From an uncultured Methanomicrobiales archaeon (GTDB lineage: Archaea; Thermoplasmatota; Thermoplasmata; Methanomassiliicoccales; Methanomethylophilaceae): DNA of 6,181 bases. Below, in pieces: positions 1-5,614 of the stretch (its first letter is position 1; each line of letters opens with the position of its first letter). The position numbers and the translations under genes are program-made. The stretch spans positions 1 through 6,181 of the forward strand of contig CALAVG010000212.1 of the NCBI GenBank assembly GCA_937892275.1, written 5' to 3'. Under the pieces are notes generated by a model. It did not search any database and was not told the origin of the DNA. It saw nothing but the letters and a program-made list of their open reading frames with translations.

Positions 1-2
1 AG

Positions 3-116
3 TTCCTGCCGCAGAACAACGACATAACGGTCAGGGATCCCTTCGAAGAGCCGGACGAGTTCTTCCTCAGGAGACAGAAGGAGGGTCGGATGAAGCAATC
101 CAGCGTGTCACTATGA
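3..116 (+). CDS. C-terminal end of an unidentified protein (5' partial)
   Basis: The third forward frame is open from the window edge to a TGA at 114-116. It encodes about 37 residues, rich in charged amino acids and ending in QSSVSL. Codons mostly end in G or C, as in the genes at the right end of the window, which makes this look like genuine coding sequence. The fragment is too short to show any domain, so no function can be given. The next gene starts 82 bp downstream and has its own TATA-like element, so this gene probably belongs to a separate unit. The other two forward frames are less plausible here: one has an early stop, and the other runs on through the start of the next gene with poor protein character. 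Confidence 0.5.
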   Translation, partial: FLPQNNDITVRDPFEEPDEFFLRRQKEGRMKQSSVSL

Positions 117-162
117 TGTTATGTGGTTCATATTGGTCGGAGTATCGTTCACCAAACAACCA

Positions 163-168
163 TTATAT
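163..168 (+). promoter_or_regulatory. Possible archaeal TATA box for the AlbA_2-like frame
   Basis: TTATAT lies about 31-36 bp upstream of the ATG at 199. A transcript would start near 190 and have a very short leader, which is common in archaea. This is based only on sequence and spacing. Confidence 0.35.
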
Positions 169-198
169 CATCGCCATGCCACCGTCCTCCGAGAAGAG

Positions 199-567
199 AT
201 GGATGTAGAGAACCTCGATATGGAGTGGAAGGAATCTTGGGCGGACAAATACCTCAAGACCATAGCCGCATTCTATAACACCAAGGGCGGCCGTATGATC
301 ATAGGTCGCAAGGACAACGACGAATATATCGGTGTCCAGGACATCAAAGGTACCACCAAATCGGTTTCGGATAGCATCCGCAACAAGCTCCATATCATCT
401 CGGAGACCTCTGTAGAATCCATCGAAGGCTGGGGCCAGGGCATCAGTAAGGTCATGGCTGCTTGCAAGGAGAACGGCAACCCCGAACCGGAGTTCTCATA
501 CATGTCATCGGGTTTCCTGGTCATCCTCAGACCCAAAGGCATCCAGATCTTTCAAGGATTCTGTTGA
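199..567 (+). CDS. Short, internally deleted AlbA_2 (Schlafen-like) ATP-binding protein remnant
   Basis: This 122-residue frame ends at a TGA. Residues 8-62 match the start of an AlbA_2 domain (PF04326): an E-x-KES motif, then TIAAFYNTKGG at 21-31 and an IIGRKDNDEYIGV strand-turn-strand. Residues 76-111 instead match the extreme C-terminus of the longer RecG-like transcriptional-regulator/ATP-binding family, where the motif is W-G-x-G-I followed by AC-x3-G-x-PEPEF and a hydrophobic strand. Family members are usually about 400-500 aa, so some 250-300 residues of the middle (rest of AlbA_2, winged helix, most of the C-terminal domain) appear to be missing, with the frame kept at the joint near residues 63-75. 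ATG 199 is preferred over ATG 121 because the family homology begins there and a TATA-like element sits just upstream; the Shine-Dalgarno is weak. It is probably a non-functional relic, although a small domain-only protein is possible. Confidence 0.6.
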   Translation: MDVENLDMEWKESWADKYLKTIAAFYNTKGGRMIIGRKDNDEYIGVQDIKGTTKSVSDSIRNKLHIISETSVESIEGWGQGISKVMAACKENGNPEPEFSYMSSGFLVILRPKGIQIFQGFC

Positions 568-715
568 TGATCTCAAAAAGAAAAGCATCGGATGGGCAGG
601 AGGATTCTGCATCGGAATGCTGATTTTCGATCCAGAGATGCTTTTGGCCATAGCAGTTGTTATTCTGCTCCTGTTCGCATGTAAGGAGTATAACAAACAA
701 AATGAATCCTGGTAA
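548..715 (+). pseudogene. Orphan 3' fragment of a membrane protein
   Basis: In the second forward frame, sequence with strong protein character runs from about 548 to a TAA at 713-715. A charged stretch (SFKDSVDDLKKK) is followed by a small/aromatic helix and then a clear transmembrane helix (LLAIAVVILLLFAC), ending in a polar tail. No ATG precedes the charged stretch in this frame, and the frame overlaps the end of the AlbA_2-like ORF. It therefore looks like the tail of a gene whose 5' part was deleted. Alternatively, a 32-aa single-span peptide could start at ATG 617, with AGGAGGAT at 598-605 as an unusually distant ribosome site (11-nt spacing). Function unknown. Confidence 0.4.
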
Positions 716-783
716 TTGTTCGGATGATGCGATTCGCCCCCTTTCCGAGTCACGGATCAGAAGTTTTCACTTGTTGTATCCAT

Positions 784-789
784 TTTATA
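784..789 (+). promoter_or_regulatory. Likely TATA box of the nuclease-ATPase operon
   Basis: TTTATA lies in the 107-bp gap before the nuclease gene. Archaeal spacing places transcription start near 812-815, about 10 nt before the GTG at 823 and just at the GAGG ribosome site (813-816). No operator-like repeat is visible in the gap. Confidence 0.4.
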
Positions 790-822
790 CGTCGAGCGTT
801 ATTCTGAGAATCGAGGGATTGT

Positions 823-1794
823 GTGGTCACCAACAGATTGGCAAACGCTGCTCAAAACGGTTATCGTTTCCATGCTGTTGCCTCCGTATCTTTGTTGCTG
901 GATTATCTTCATGAGTTCGACAGTATCAAGAATGAAAGCAATTTCGAGGACATCGACCTCATTCTTCTTGACGGTACTCATGTTTGTGCACAGGCTAAAT
1001 CATCCTATGATGAGGAGTCTTCCGATTCAACTTCTTTCTTTAACAAGGCACTTGTTACCTTAAAGGAAGCTCAATGCAAACTGCCGGGCTGTAAATCCAT
1101 ATACATGACCAATATCCGCAAAATGCTCGGAGCTAATACGGACACCAGTGATTTTTCTTCAGGAGAGACTGTTTGGTATTCTTCAATGAGTGAGGACAAT
1201 ATCGATTTGATCAATGAACGCATTTCAGCAGATTTCGATACAGGCAGCTTCGGTATCCAGTTCCTTAAGTTTGAAGACGGTGATAGGAAGGACAAGCCTA
1301 TTTTAGATAAGATGGATGAAATCTTTACGGAGATCGAATATCTTGATAGATTGTCTTACAAGCATGTTTATGAAACCTGGTTGCTGTATCTTTCAACCAA
1401 TGCTACTTAGAAGGATCCGCTCGAATACTGTTCTCGTCGCACACTTGTCTGGGGCATGATCCTTCATAAGATCGATACCATTGATTCAGACATGATGCAG
1501 GATTCTAATGAGGATTACCCGGATGTCGTGCGTAACTATGATGCTACCATCAATGATCTGATGGGTCAATTCCAGGTGTTCTCTCGTATCGCAGGCGATT
1601 ATTCCCGTTATCATGCGCTTACAAAAAAGAATGTTGACAGTTTTGTCAAGGACAATTGGCAATTATATCTGGATCTGCTTTCGAATCATGAAATGCCCGA
1701 AAAGATCCAGATGTTTGTAATCAAGTTCCTGATCCGCAAGGTCCTTAACACGTTTCAGACCATCGATGGTGTTTGTAAGGAGATGAACATATGA
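823..1794 (+). CDS. DUF4297/Cap4-like nuclease of a Lamassu/ABC-3C-type defence pair, with in-frame UAG (pyrrolysine)
   Basis: Read through TAG 1408-1410, this is a 323-aa protein with residue 196 encoded by UAG. It starts at GTG 823 behind GAGG at 813-816; TGA 805 closes the frame upstream. The N-terminus resembles DUF4297-type PD-(D/E)xK nucleases: a GYRF-H-x4-S helix (residues 13-31), then acidic E42-D43-x-D45, a strand, and Q57-A58-K59, which would be the catalytic D...QxK core. The family usually has GYxYQ; here Q is replaced by H17. After the UAG the frame continues directly (KDPLEYCSRR...) into a 127-residue helical C-terminal part with no Shine-Dalgarno before ATG 1456, so it is not a separate gene. 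The stop overlaps the ATPase start by 4 bp. In such systems the nuclease is the effector that degrades DNA when the ATPase partner is triggered. The nuclease assignment rests on motif pattern only. A nonsense-inactivated gene is the main alternative. Confidence 0.72.
1408..1410 (+). other. In-frame UAG sense codon (putative pyrrolysine) in the nuclease
   Basis: TAG falls between NAT and KDP, at codon 196 of 324, and the frame remains open for 127 more residues before the TGA. No frameshift or other stop is present. The same situation recurs in two other genes of the window. Confidence 0.75.
1777..1784 (+). promoter_or_regulatory. Strong ribosome binding site for the ATPase gene
   Basis: AAGGAGAT lies 6 nt before ATG 1791, inside the last codons of the nuclease gene. 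It fixes the ATPase start and, together with the ATGA overlap, implies translational coupling. Confidence 0.75.
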
Positions 1795-3239
1795 TCATCG
1801 AATATGTTCAAATAACCAAGAAGAATACGCGCTTCTCTTGTGAATTCAAAGACCGGACCCATATCTTCAGTGTTAAGAACACTCAGGGCAAGACCACGCT
1901 TATCAGATTCATCATCTATGGTTTGGGATTCAATGTCCCTATCACACATGATATCAAGGGCGGAGGTTATGTCGTCAAACTCTTTGTCAGGATCAAAGGA
2001 CAGTCGTTTGAATTGATTCGCAAGGGCAATAACGTTGAAGTTAAAACAGATTCAATTCAAGGTTCTAGGCAATTCCCTATCTCCGATAATAACTATACTC
2101 TGCTGTCTTTTCTCTTTGGTTGCGAGAATAAAAACATATTTTCGAATATCCTCGGTACGTTCTATATCGATCAGGAGAGCGGTTGGCTTGTATTCAACCG
2201 TGGAAAGATAATCAAAGGTCAGGAGTTCGATATCGATCAATTGGTCTATAGTTTGTGTCGTCTCGATGAGACCGTCTTCCATCAAAGGAAGGTGGTCGAG
2301 AGGGAGATAGCTTACAATACCCGCATACTGAATCAGTTCGCTTCCCAACCTGCACTCTATGAGTATTCTATGAAAGAAAAAGAGCTTGATACAGAGATCG
2401 TCCAATTGCAGCAGAGTATCGCCGGCATCCAGGATCAGTTGGATCATCATCGTAGGGTCAGAAAGTCCTTTGAGGCTTTGATCCATAAGAACAACGAACT
2501 TTGGAAATTGATAGACTCACTTCATCTGAATATCAGTTACAAAGGCGAAATTTTCGAACTCAAGGGAGAGCATATCTATTCTTTCAACGAAACAAAGGGC
2601 TACCATACAGCCAAGATCTCTCAGGAGAACATCATCATCACCAAACTTACGGATGAGTTGGAATCCAAGAAGAATAAGCTGCGTGAAATGATCGCCGATC
2701 GTAGTCTGGATGCTGTTCTATACAACAAAGGGGTCAGAAAGGCCGTAAAGATCGATAGGGAGGCTTCTGAATCGAATCTTGGCATCCTCAAGGCTCATAA
2801 GAAAGTCCTTCAGGATGAGATCGATAGAAAGGTATCGGATGAATCCTACAAGGATCTTCTAAATTCCAAACTTATCGAATTCTCCGAGGCAATGGGTGTC
2901 GATCATTTGTTGAATCGTAGCAAACTGATTTTCGATAACGATTTCGATAAGATCACTGGTACGGAGAAACAGAAACTCATTCTTGCATACAGATGCGCAT
3001 GCCTCGTCGTAATGTCCGATTATCTCGGTGTCCGCTTGCCTCTCATCATCGACTCGATCAGTCGTGAGACCGATAAGGATAGTATCGATTCGATGCTATC
3101 GTTCTTCTCTCAGAAAATCCCGGATCATCAACTCATCATATCCACTATAGTCGACATCGAGGATATGCACAGAGTGGACATCACATATCCTCTGCTCAAA
3201 GAATTCAATGTCAACGAAGGCAACCAGAGGATCTGCTGA
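1791..3239 (+). CDS. SMC/RecF-like coiled-coil ABC ATPase (Lamassu LmuB- or ABC-3C-like)
   Basis: This 482-aa P-loop ATPase pairs with the nuclease it overlaps. Walker A is at residues 27-36 (SVKNTQGKTT, followed by LIRFIIYGLG), a variant without the first Gly, as seen in several SMC-like defence ATPases. The Q-loop/lid region follows in the first 170 residues. A charged coiled-coil segment covers roughly 185-330 and is split near 235-270 by a short beta-rich hinge-like stretch. The ABC signature-like TGTEKQKLILAYRCA begins at 389. Walker B is LPLIID, ending at D421, followed by SISRE with E426; a late QLIIST strand is typical of the fold. It is shorter than LmuB-type proteins, which are usually above 550 aa, so the coiled coil is compact. 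The likely role is sensing foreign or aberrant DNA ends and releasing or activating the nuclease. Codons end in T/A more often than in the right-hand genes, which suggests acquisition by transfer. Confidence 0.82.
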   Translation: MIIEYVQITKKNTRFSCEFKDRTHIFSVKNTQGKTTLIRFIIYGLGFNVPITHDIKGGGYVVKLFVRIKGQSFELIRKGNNVEVKTDSIQGSRQFPISDNNYTLLSFLFGCENKNIFSNILGTFYIDQESGWLVFNRGKIIKGQEFDIDQLVYSLCRLDETVFHQRKVVEREIAYNTRILNQFASQPALYEYSMKEKELDTEIVQLQQSIAGIQDQLDHHRRVRKSFEALIHKNNELWKLIDSLHLNISYKGEIFELKGEHIYSFNETKGYHTAKISQENIIITKLTDELESKKNKLREMIADRSLDAVLYNKGVRKAVKIDREASESNLGILKAHKKVLQDEIDRKVSDESYKDLLNSKLIEFSEAMGVDHLLNRSKLIFDNDFDKITGTEKQKLILAYRCACLVVMSDYLGVRLPLIIDSISRETDKDSIDSMLSFFSQKIPDHQLIISTIVDIEDMHRVDITYPLLKEFNVNEGNQRIC

Positions 3240-3275
3240 GATCATCTTGGATCTTCTTAACCGATCCTTTGACCA

Positions 3276-3291
3276 GCATACCACAGTATGC
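3276..3291. terminator. Hairpin between convergent genes, possible bidirectional terminator
   Basis: GCATAC, a CACA loop and GTATGC form a perfect 6-bp stem in the 66-bp gap between the two convergent stops. On the plus strand it is followed by a pyrimidine-rich tract (TTTCTCTTCTT). Archaeal termination usually relies on U tracts rather than hairpins, so the role is uncertain. Confidence 0.4.
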
Positions 3292-3305
3292 ATCATTTCT
3301 CTTCT

Positions 3306-4106
3306 TCAGAAGATATGGAATATGTTGTTCAGACCTATCGTAGCTTCTATGGTCAGGACCAGGATGGATATTATGAGGGCGGCTTTCGATATCGTGCGCA
3401 TCGATTTGTCGTATTCATGTTTGCGTGAGGTCATAATGGCATTGTTGGCTATCCTGACCTTCCTCATCCTCAGGCTCATCTCCTGTGTTTTTGATTCGTA
3501 CATACCGGTAGGGAAGTTCCTTCCGTACAGGTTCATGAATGAATCGAAATACAGTTCGTTCGCTTCGGCTTTGGCAAGACTTCTGGCAGCTACTTTGGGG
3601 TTGTCCTTCTTGTCTTTAACCTAAGGCCCTTCCGACCAGATGTGGTTCATCGTATCCGAGACATCTTCTACGGACTGTATGAAACGGTTGGCCATGTCCA
3701 CATAATAATTACCGGATATTCTGTGCAGTCTCTTCTTCATCAGCCTTTTATGGAACACGTTGAACGGTTCCCTTATAGCCGAACAATCGTATACTGTACC
3801 CTCACATCCATCCAGCATCTTTCTGAAGATGTTCCATGCTCTGTTGGCCTTTAAGATCGGCATGAGATCGGCATCCCTGTTGCAGGTAAGATGGCAACGG
3901 CCGCTGCAATCCTTTATCTCCACGGTCAACATGAAATCCGGGTTCACATCGCTCATGTCTTCGCTCATACTTATGAAGACTTTCCCGTCGGCATATGTCA
4001 CCGCATAATCTTCGTTCTCGCGATCCACGATATGTCTTTCCAGTCTTGATAGCGTTGCAACCTCCCCGCTCAGGTTCGGGATCCAGAAATCCAATTCCAT
4101 CGACAT
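3306..4106 (-). CDS. Unknown protein with C-terminal membrane anchor and in-frame UAG (pyrrolysine)
   Basis: Read from ATG 4106 through TAG (3623-3621), this is a 266-aa protein with the UAG residue at 162, ending at TGA 3308-3306. Residues 1-60 look like beta strands (VTYADGKVFISM), with a mid-region Cys cluster (CSGRCHLTC near 86-94). Residues 100-160 are helical and basic (FHKRLMKKRLHRI). The part after UAG is charged and helical and ends in one clear transmembrane helix at about 240-258 (KAALIISILVLTIEATIGL). No family is recognised. The post-UAG half has no ribosome site before its first ATG (3536), which argues for readthrough rather than a split gene. The start has no good Shine-Dalgarno and lies 6 nt after the stop of the upstream 69-aa gene, so translation is probably coupled; ATG 4100 is an alternative start. 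If translation ended at UAG, the product would be a soluble 161-aa form without the anchor. Confidence 0.68.
3621..3623 (-). other. In-frame UAG sense codon (putative pyrrolysine) in the membrane-anchored protein
   Basis: On the minus strand, TAG follows SEGP and precedes VKDKKD. The frame then runs on for 104 residues of protein-like sequence, including the transmembrane helix, to a TGA. Confidence 0.7.
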
Positions 4107-4112
4107 CAGATA

Positions 4113-4322
4113 TCATGCGGGTACAGGGTAATCTGTTTTCTTGAACAACTTTCCGATCGGACCGGCACGTGCGTAGACCTTCCCCCCTTTAACGTAGTAC
4201 TCGAGGTAATCTGTATTGGACAGAACGTCCAATGCCTCGAGATCGTCCACCTTCACCTCTTTTCCATCGTAATAGTAGAGGAAGACCTCTTTCAGTCTGA
4301 CACCTTCCTTCCAAGTGCACAT
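4113..4322 (-). CDS. Small unknown protein (69 aa)
   Basis: The frame starts at ATG 4322, supported by GGTGA (4332-4328) 5 nt upstream; GTG 4331 would add three residues but has a poorer ribosome site. The protein is rich in Tyr and Lys, with alternating hydrophobic strands (VFLYYYDGKEVKV, YLEYYVKGGKVYARA) that suggest a small beta-rich fold. No signal peptide, membrane segment or known motif is seen. It ends in TGA two codons before, and in the same frame as, the start of the 266-aa gene, so the two form an operon and may interact. The TGA could also be a mutation splitting one longer protein, but the downstream ATGs and the change in sequence character favour two proteins. Confidence 0.6.
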   Translation of the reverse strand: MCTWKEGVRLKEVFLYYYDGKEVKVDDLEALDVLSNTDYLEYYVKGGKVYARAGPIGKLFKKTDYPVPA

Positions 4323-4411
4323 ATCCTTCACCCCATTCTAAAGGCATATCAGCAATCGACGGAATCTTAGCTTGCTCTGCGTCTTCCGTCAGATGAGACA
4401 AGCATTGTGAA

Positions 4412-4425
4412 CTTATTAATAAATT
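4412..4425 (-). promoter_or_regulatory. Likely TATA box of the minus-strand operon
   Basis: Read on the minus strand, AATTTATTAATAAG is a good archaeal TATA element. Transcription would start near 4397, leaving a leader of about 75 nt before ATG 4322. Confidence 0.4.
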
Positions 4426-4622
4426 CTATCTCTTCGACCACATTCCCCACCATACCTGTAGTCCATATCTTCTGCAAGTTATTATGTTTTGCACCTGTCG
4501 TCCCAAGTTCTCAGCTGTTTTTGTGCACGCTCCATCTTGATGTGTATCTATGGTCCCCGCATATTATTATTGCTTATATTTGCAAAAAATATGTGTATAT
4601 ATGATATTTTTAAATGGCATTT

Positions 4623-4673
4623 TATTTAAATAGTTTATAATAAAATCAAATTATAGTTTTGTAAAATTACAAA
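4623..4673. repeat. Two small palindromes in the A/T-rich island
   Basis: TATTTAAATA (4623-4632) is a perfect palindrome. TTTGTAA (4658-4664) and TTACAAA (4667-4673) are inverted arms separated by 2 bp. They flank the TTTATAATA element at 4634-4642, so they could be operator half-sites for a dimeric regulator, possibly the AbrB-like protein downstream. Chance is also possible in such A/T-rich sequence. Confidence 0.35.
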
Positions 4674-4760
4674 TACTACACATCAGATTAACATCCGTCC
4701 ATGATACTACTTGGATCAAACCTTTTACCAAAGAATCAGCGAAAAAGACTTAGGAACAAG

Positions 4761-4848
4761 CATGCGGGGGATCACCTGAGAGGGATCAGTATCCGCGAAG
4801 ACCGCATGGACATCCGACCGGTATGGGGTCCAAGATCCCCGGTCGGAT
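4761..4848 (+). repeat. Two inverted repeats forming a likely structured RNA leader or attenuator
   Basis: CATGCGG (4761-4767) pairs with CCGCATG (4802-4808), enclosing 34 nt. Immediately after it, ATCCGACCGG (4812-4821) pairs perfectly over 10 bp with CCGGTCGGAT (4839-4848); an alternative inner pairing is GGGG (4825-4828) with CCCC (4837-4840). The block lies 43 nt upstream of ATG 4892 and has no coding character. It could be a structured 5' leader, a small RNA, a terminator-like barrier or a protein-binding site. No known riboswitch or RNA family is recognised. Confidence 0.5.
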
Positions 4849-4891
4849 AGAAACCCCTTCATCGGGCCAGTGCCCACAGAGAGGAAACAAG

Positions 4892-5614
4892 ATGTCACAG
4901 AAAGATAATCTCACGGAATTCCGTCATGCCGTCCAGGCTGCGGAATCGTATTACCAATCGGAATACTCATGGCGTGTTGCCGAGGCAGCATCCGTGATCA
5001 ACCACTTCATGAACAGATACGGCGATGCCGGATTCGTATCCATGGATGCCATCGCGCATGCTTATCTGCTTACTTATCATCAGAACCACCCCGACGGTTC
5101 CCTGGATGACTGCGTCGAGCAGTTCACCAACGCCATCTAGGATTCGGCGTACTCCCTCTTCGGCGAGGGGGATTCGATCACGGCCGAGATGATGTTCGAA
5201 TCCCTCGGGATGCTCCCGTCTTCCGAGGATGAGGACGATATCGATTACACCACGCGCCTCCTTCCCGAATTCGTCACCCCTTTCTTGAACGAGGCTGATA
5301 TCGAGGACGATCCCAACGATTCCATCCATGAGTACCTGTCCACACTGTATCCCGAGGACATCACGGTACAGCTCTTCCGCTGCCGGGACATCCTGAAGAG
5401 GATTGGACGCGACGCGGTAGACCTGGATGAGATCGATGACCTTACGGTGGTGGAATTCATGAAGGGTCTGGAATACATGCCCTGCAGGTCGGATTTCCAC
5501 GATCTCATCGACCGCTGTCTCCCGAATCTCCGCTGTCATGATGATGTATGCGAACAATGCCCCAGGAAACTGGTGATCGACATCAAGGTGTGTCCCGATG
5601 ACGGGCAGGCCTGA
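4892..5614 (+). CDS. Acidic Cys-containing protein of unknown function with in-frame UAG (pyrrolysine)
   Basis: Read through TAG 5138-5140, this is a 240-aa protein with the UAG residue at 83. The start at ATG 4892 follows GAGG at 4881-4884; the frame is open further upstream to 4823, but that stretch is the hairpin region and not protein-like. The N-terminal 82 residues are mostly helical (VAEAASVINHFMNRYG). The middle is strongly acidic (SSEDEDDIDY, EADIEDDPND). The C-terminus has Cys at 198, 209, 215, 220, 223 and 234, including CHDDVCEQC, a possible metal-binding knuckle. No family is recognised and there is no membrane segment. ATG 5189, the first after UAG, lacks a ribosome site, so a separate second gene is unlikely. 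It is the first gene of an operon and overlaps the next by 17 bp. The opposite strand has a 249-codon open frame here, judged spurious. Confidence 0.7.
5138..5140 (+). other. In-frame UAG sense codon (putative pyrrolysine) in the acidic protein
   Basis: TAG lies between TNAI and DSAYSLF at codon 83 of 241. The frame stays open for 157 more residues with unchanged codon style before the TGA at 5612-5614. Confidence 0.72.

Larger units (their letters stand above)
4426..4891. other. Gene-free intergenic region with A/T-rich island and structured leader
   Basis: No convincing gene is seen in these 466 bp. Bases 4426-4560 have mixed composition with no pattern I can assign. Bases 4561-4690 are very A/T-rich, and a TTTATAATA element at 4634-4642 could be the promoter TATA box of the rightward operon; if so, the transcript would carry a leader of about 220 nt. 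A weaker TATA-like site is TTTTACC at 4723-4729. Bases 4760-4850 are G/C-rich and contain two inverted repeats, described separately. The short forward frame at 4407-4604 has low-complexity composition and no ribosome site, and I do not consider it a gene. Confidence 0.55.

Noticed and set aside
505..753. 82-codon minus-strand frame
   Set aside because: It has low-complexity Ser-rich composition and is antisense to the transmembrane fragment.
1456..1794. Separate 112-aa gene after the TAG, such as a middle component of an ABC-3C system
   Set aside because: It has no ribosome site before ATG 1456, and protein-like sequence fills the 15 codons between TAG and that ATG in the same frame. Readthrough is the simpler reading, though a split gene is not excluded.
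3208..3624. 138-codon open frame on the plus strand with hydrophobic stretches
   Set aside because: It begins inside the ATPase gene and is antisense to the post-UAG half of the minus-strand gene; its hydrophobicity mirrors that gene's codons.
4189..4401. Minus-strand 70-codon frame from a TTG start
   Set aside because: Its second half is Arg/Gly-rich out-of-frame sequence over the 69-aa gene and the start is weak; most of the first half is probably the leader.
4740..4891. tRNA, CRISPR repeat or attachment site in the structured block
   Set aside because: There is no cloverleaf with a T-loop, no regularly spaced repeats, and no matching direct repeat elsewhere in the window.
823..5614. Recoded phage (TAG read as glutamine) as the source
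   Set aside because: Such phages use TAG often within genes. Here each affected gene has exactly one, and there are archaeal TATA elements and no phage structural genes. Not fully excluded without the rest of the genome.
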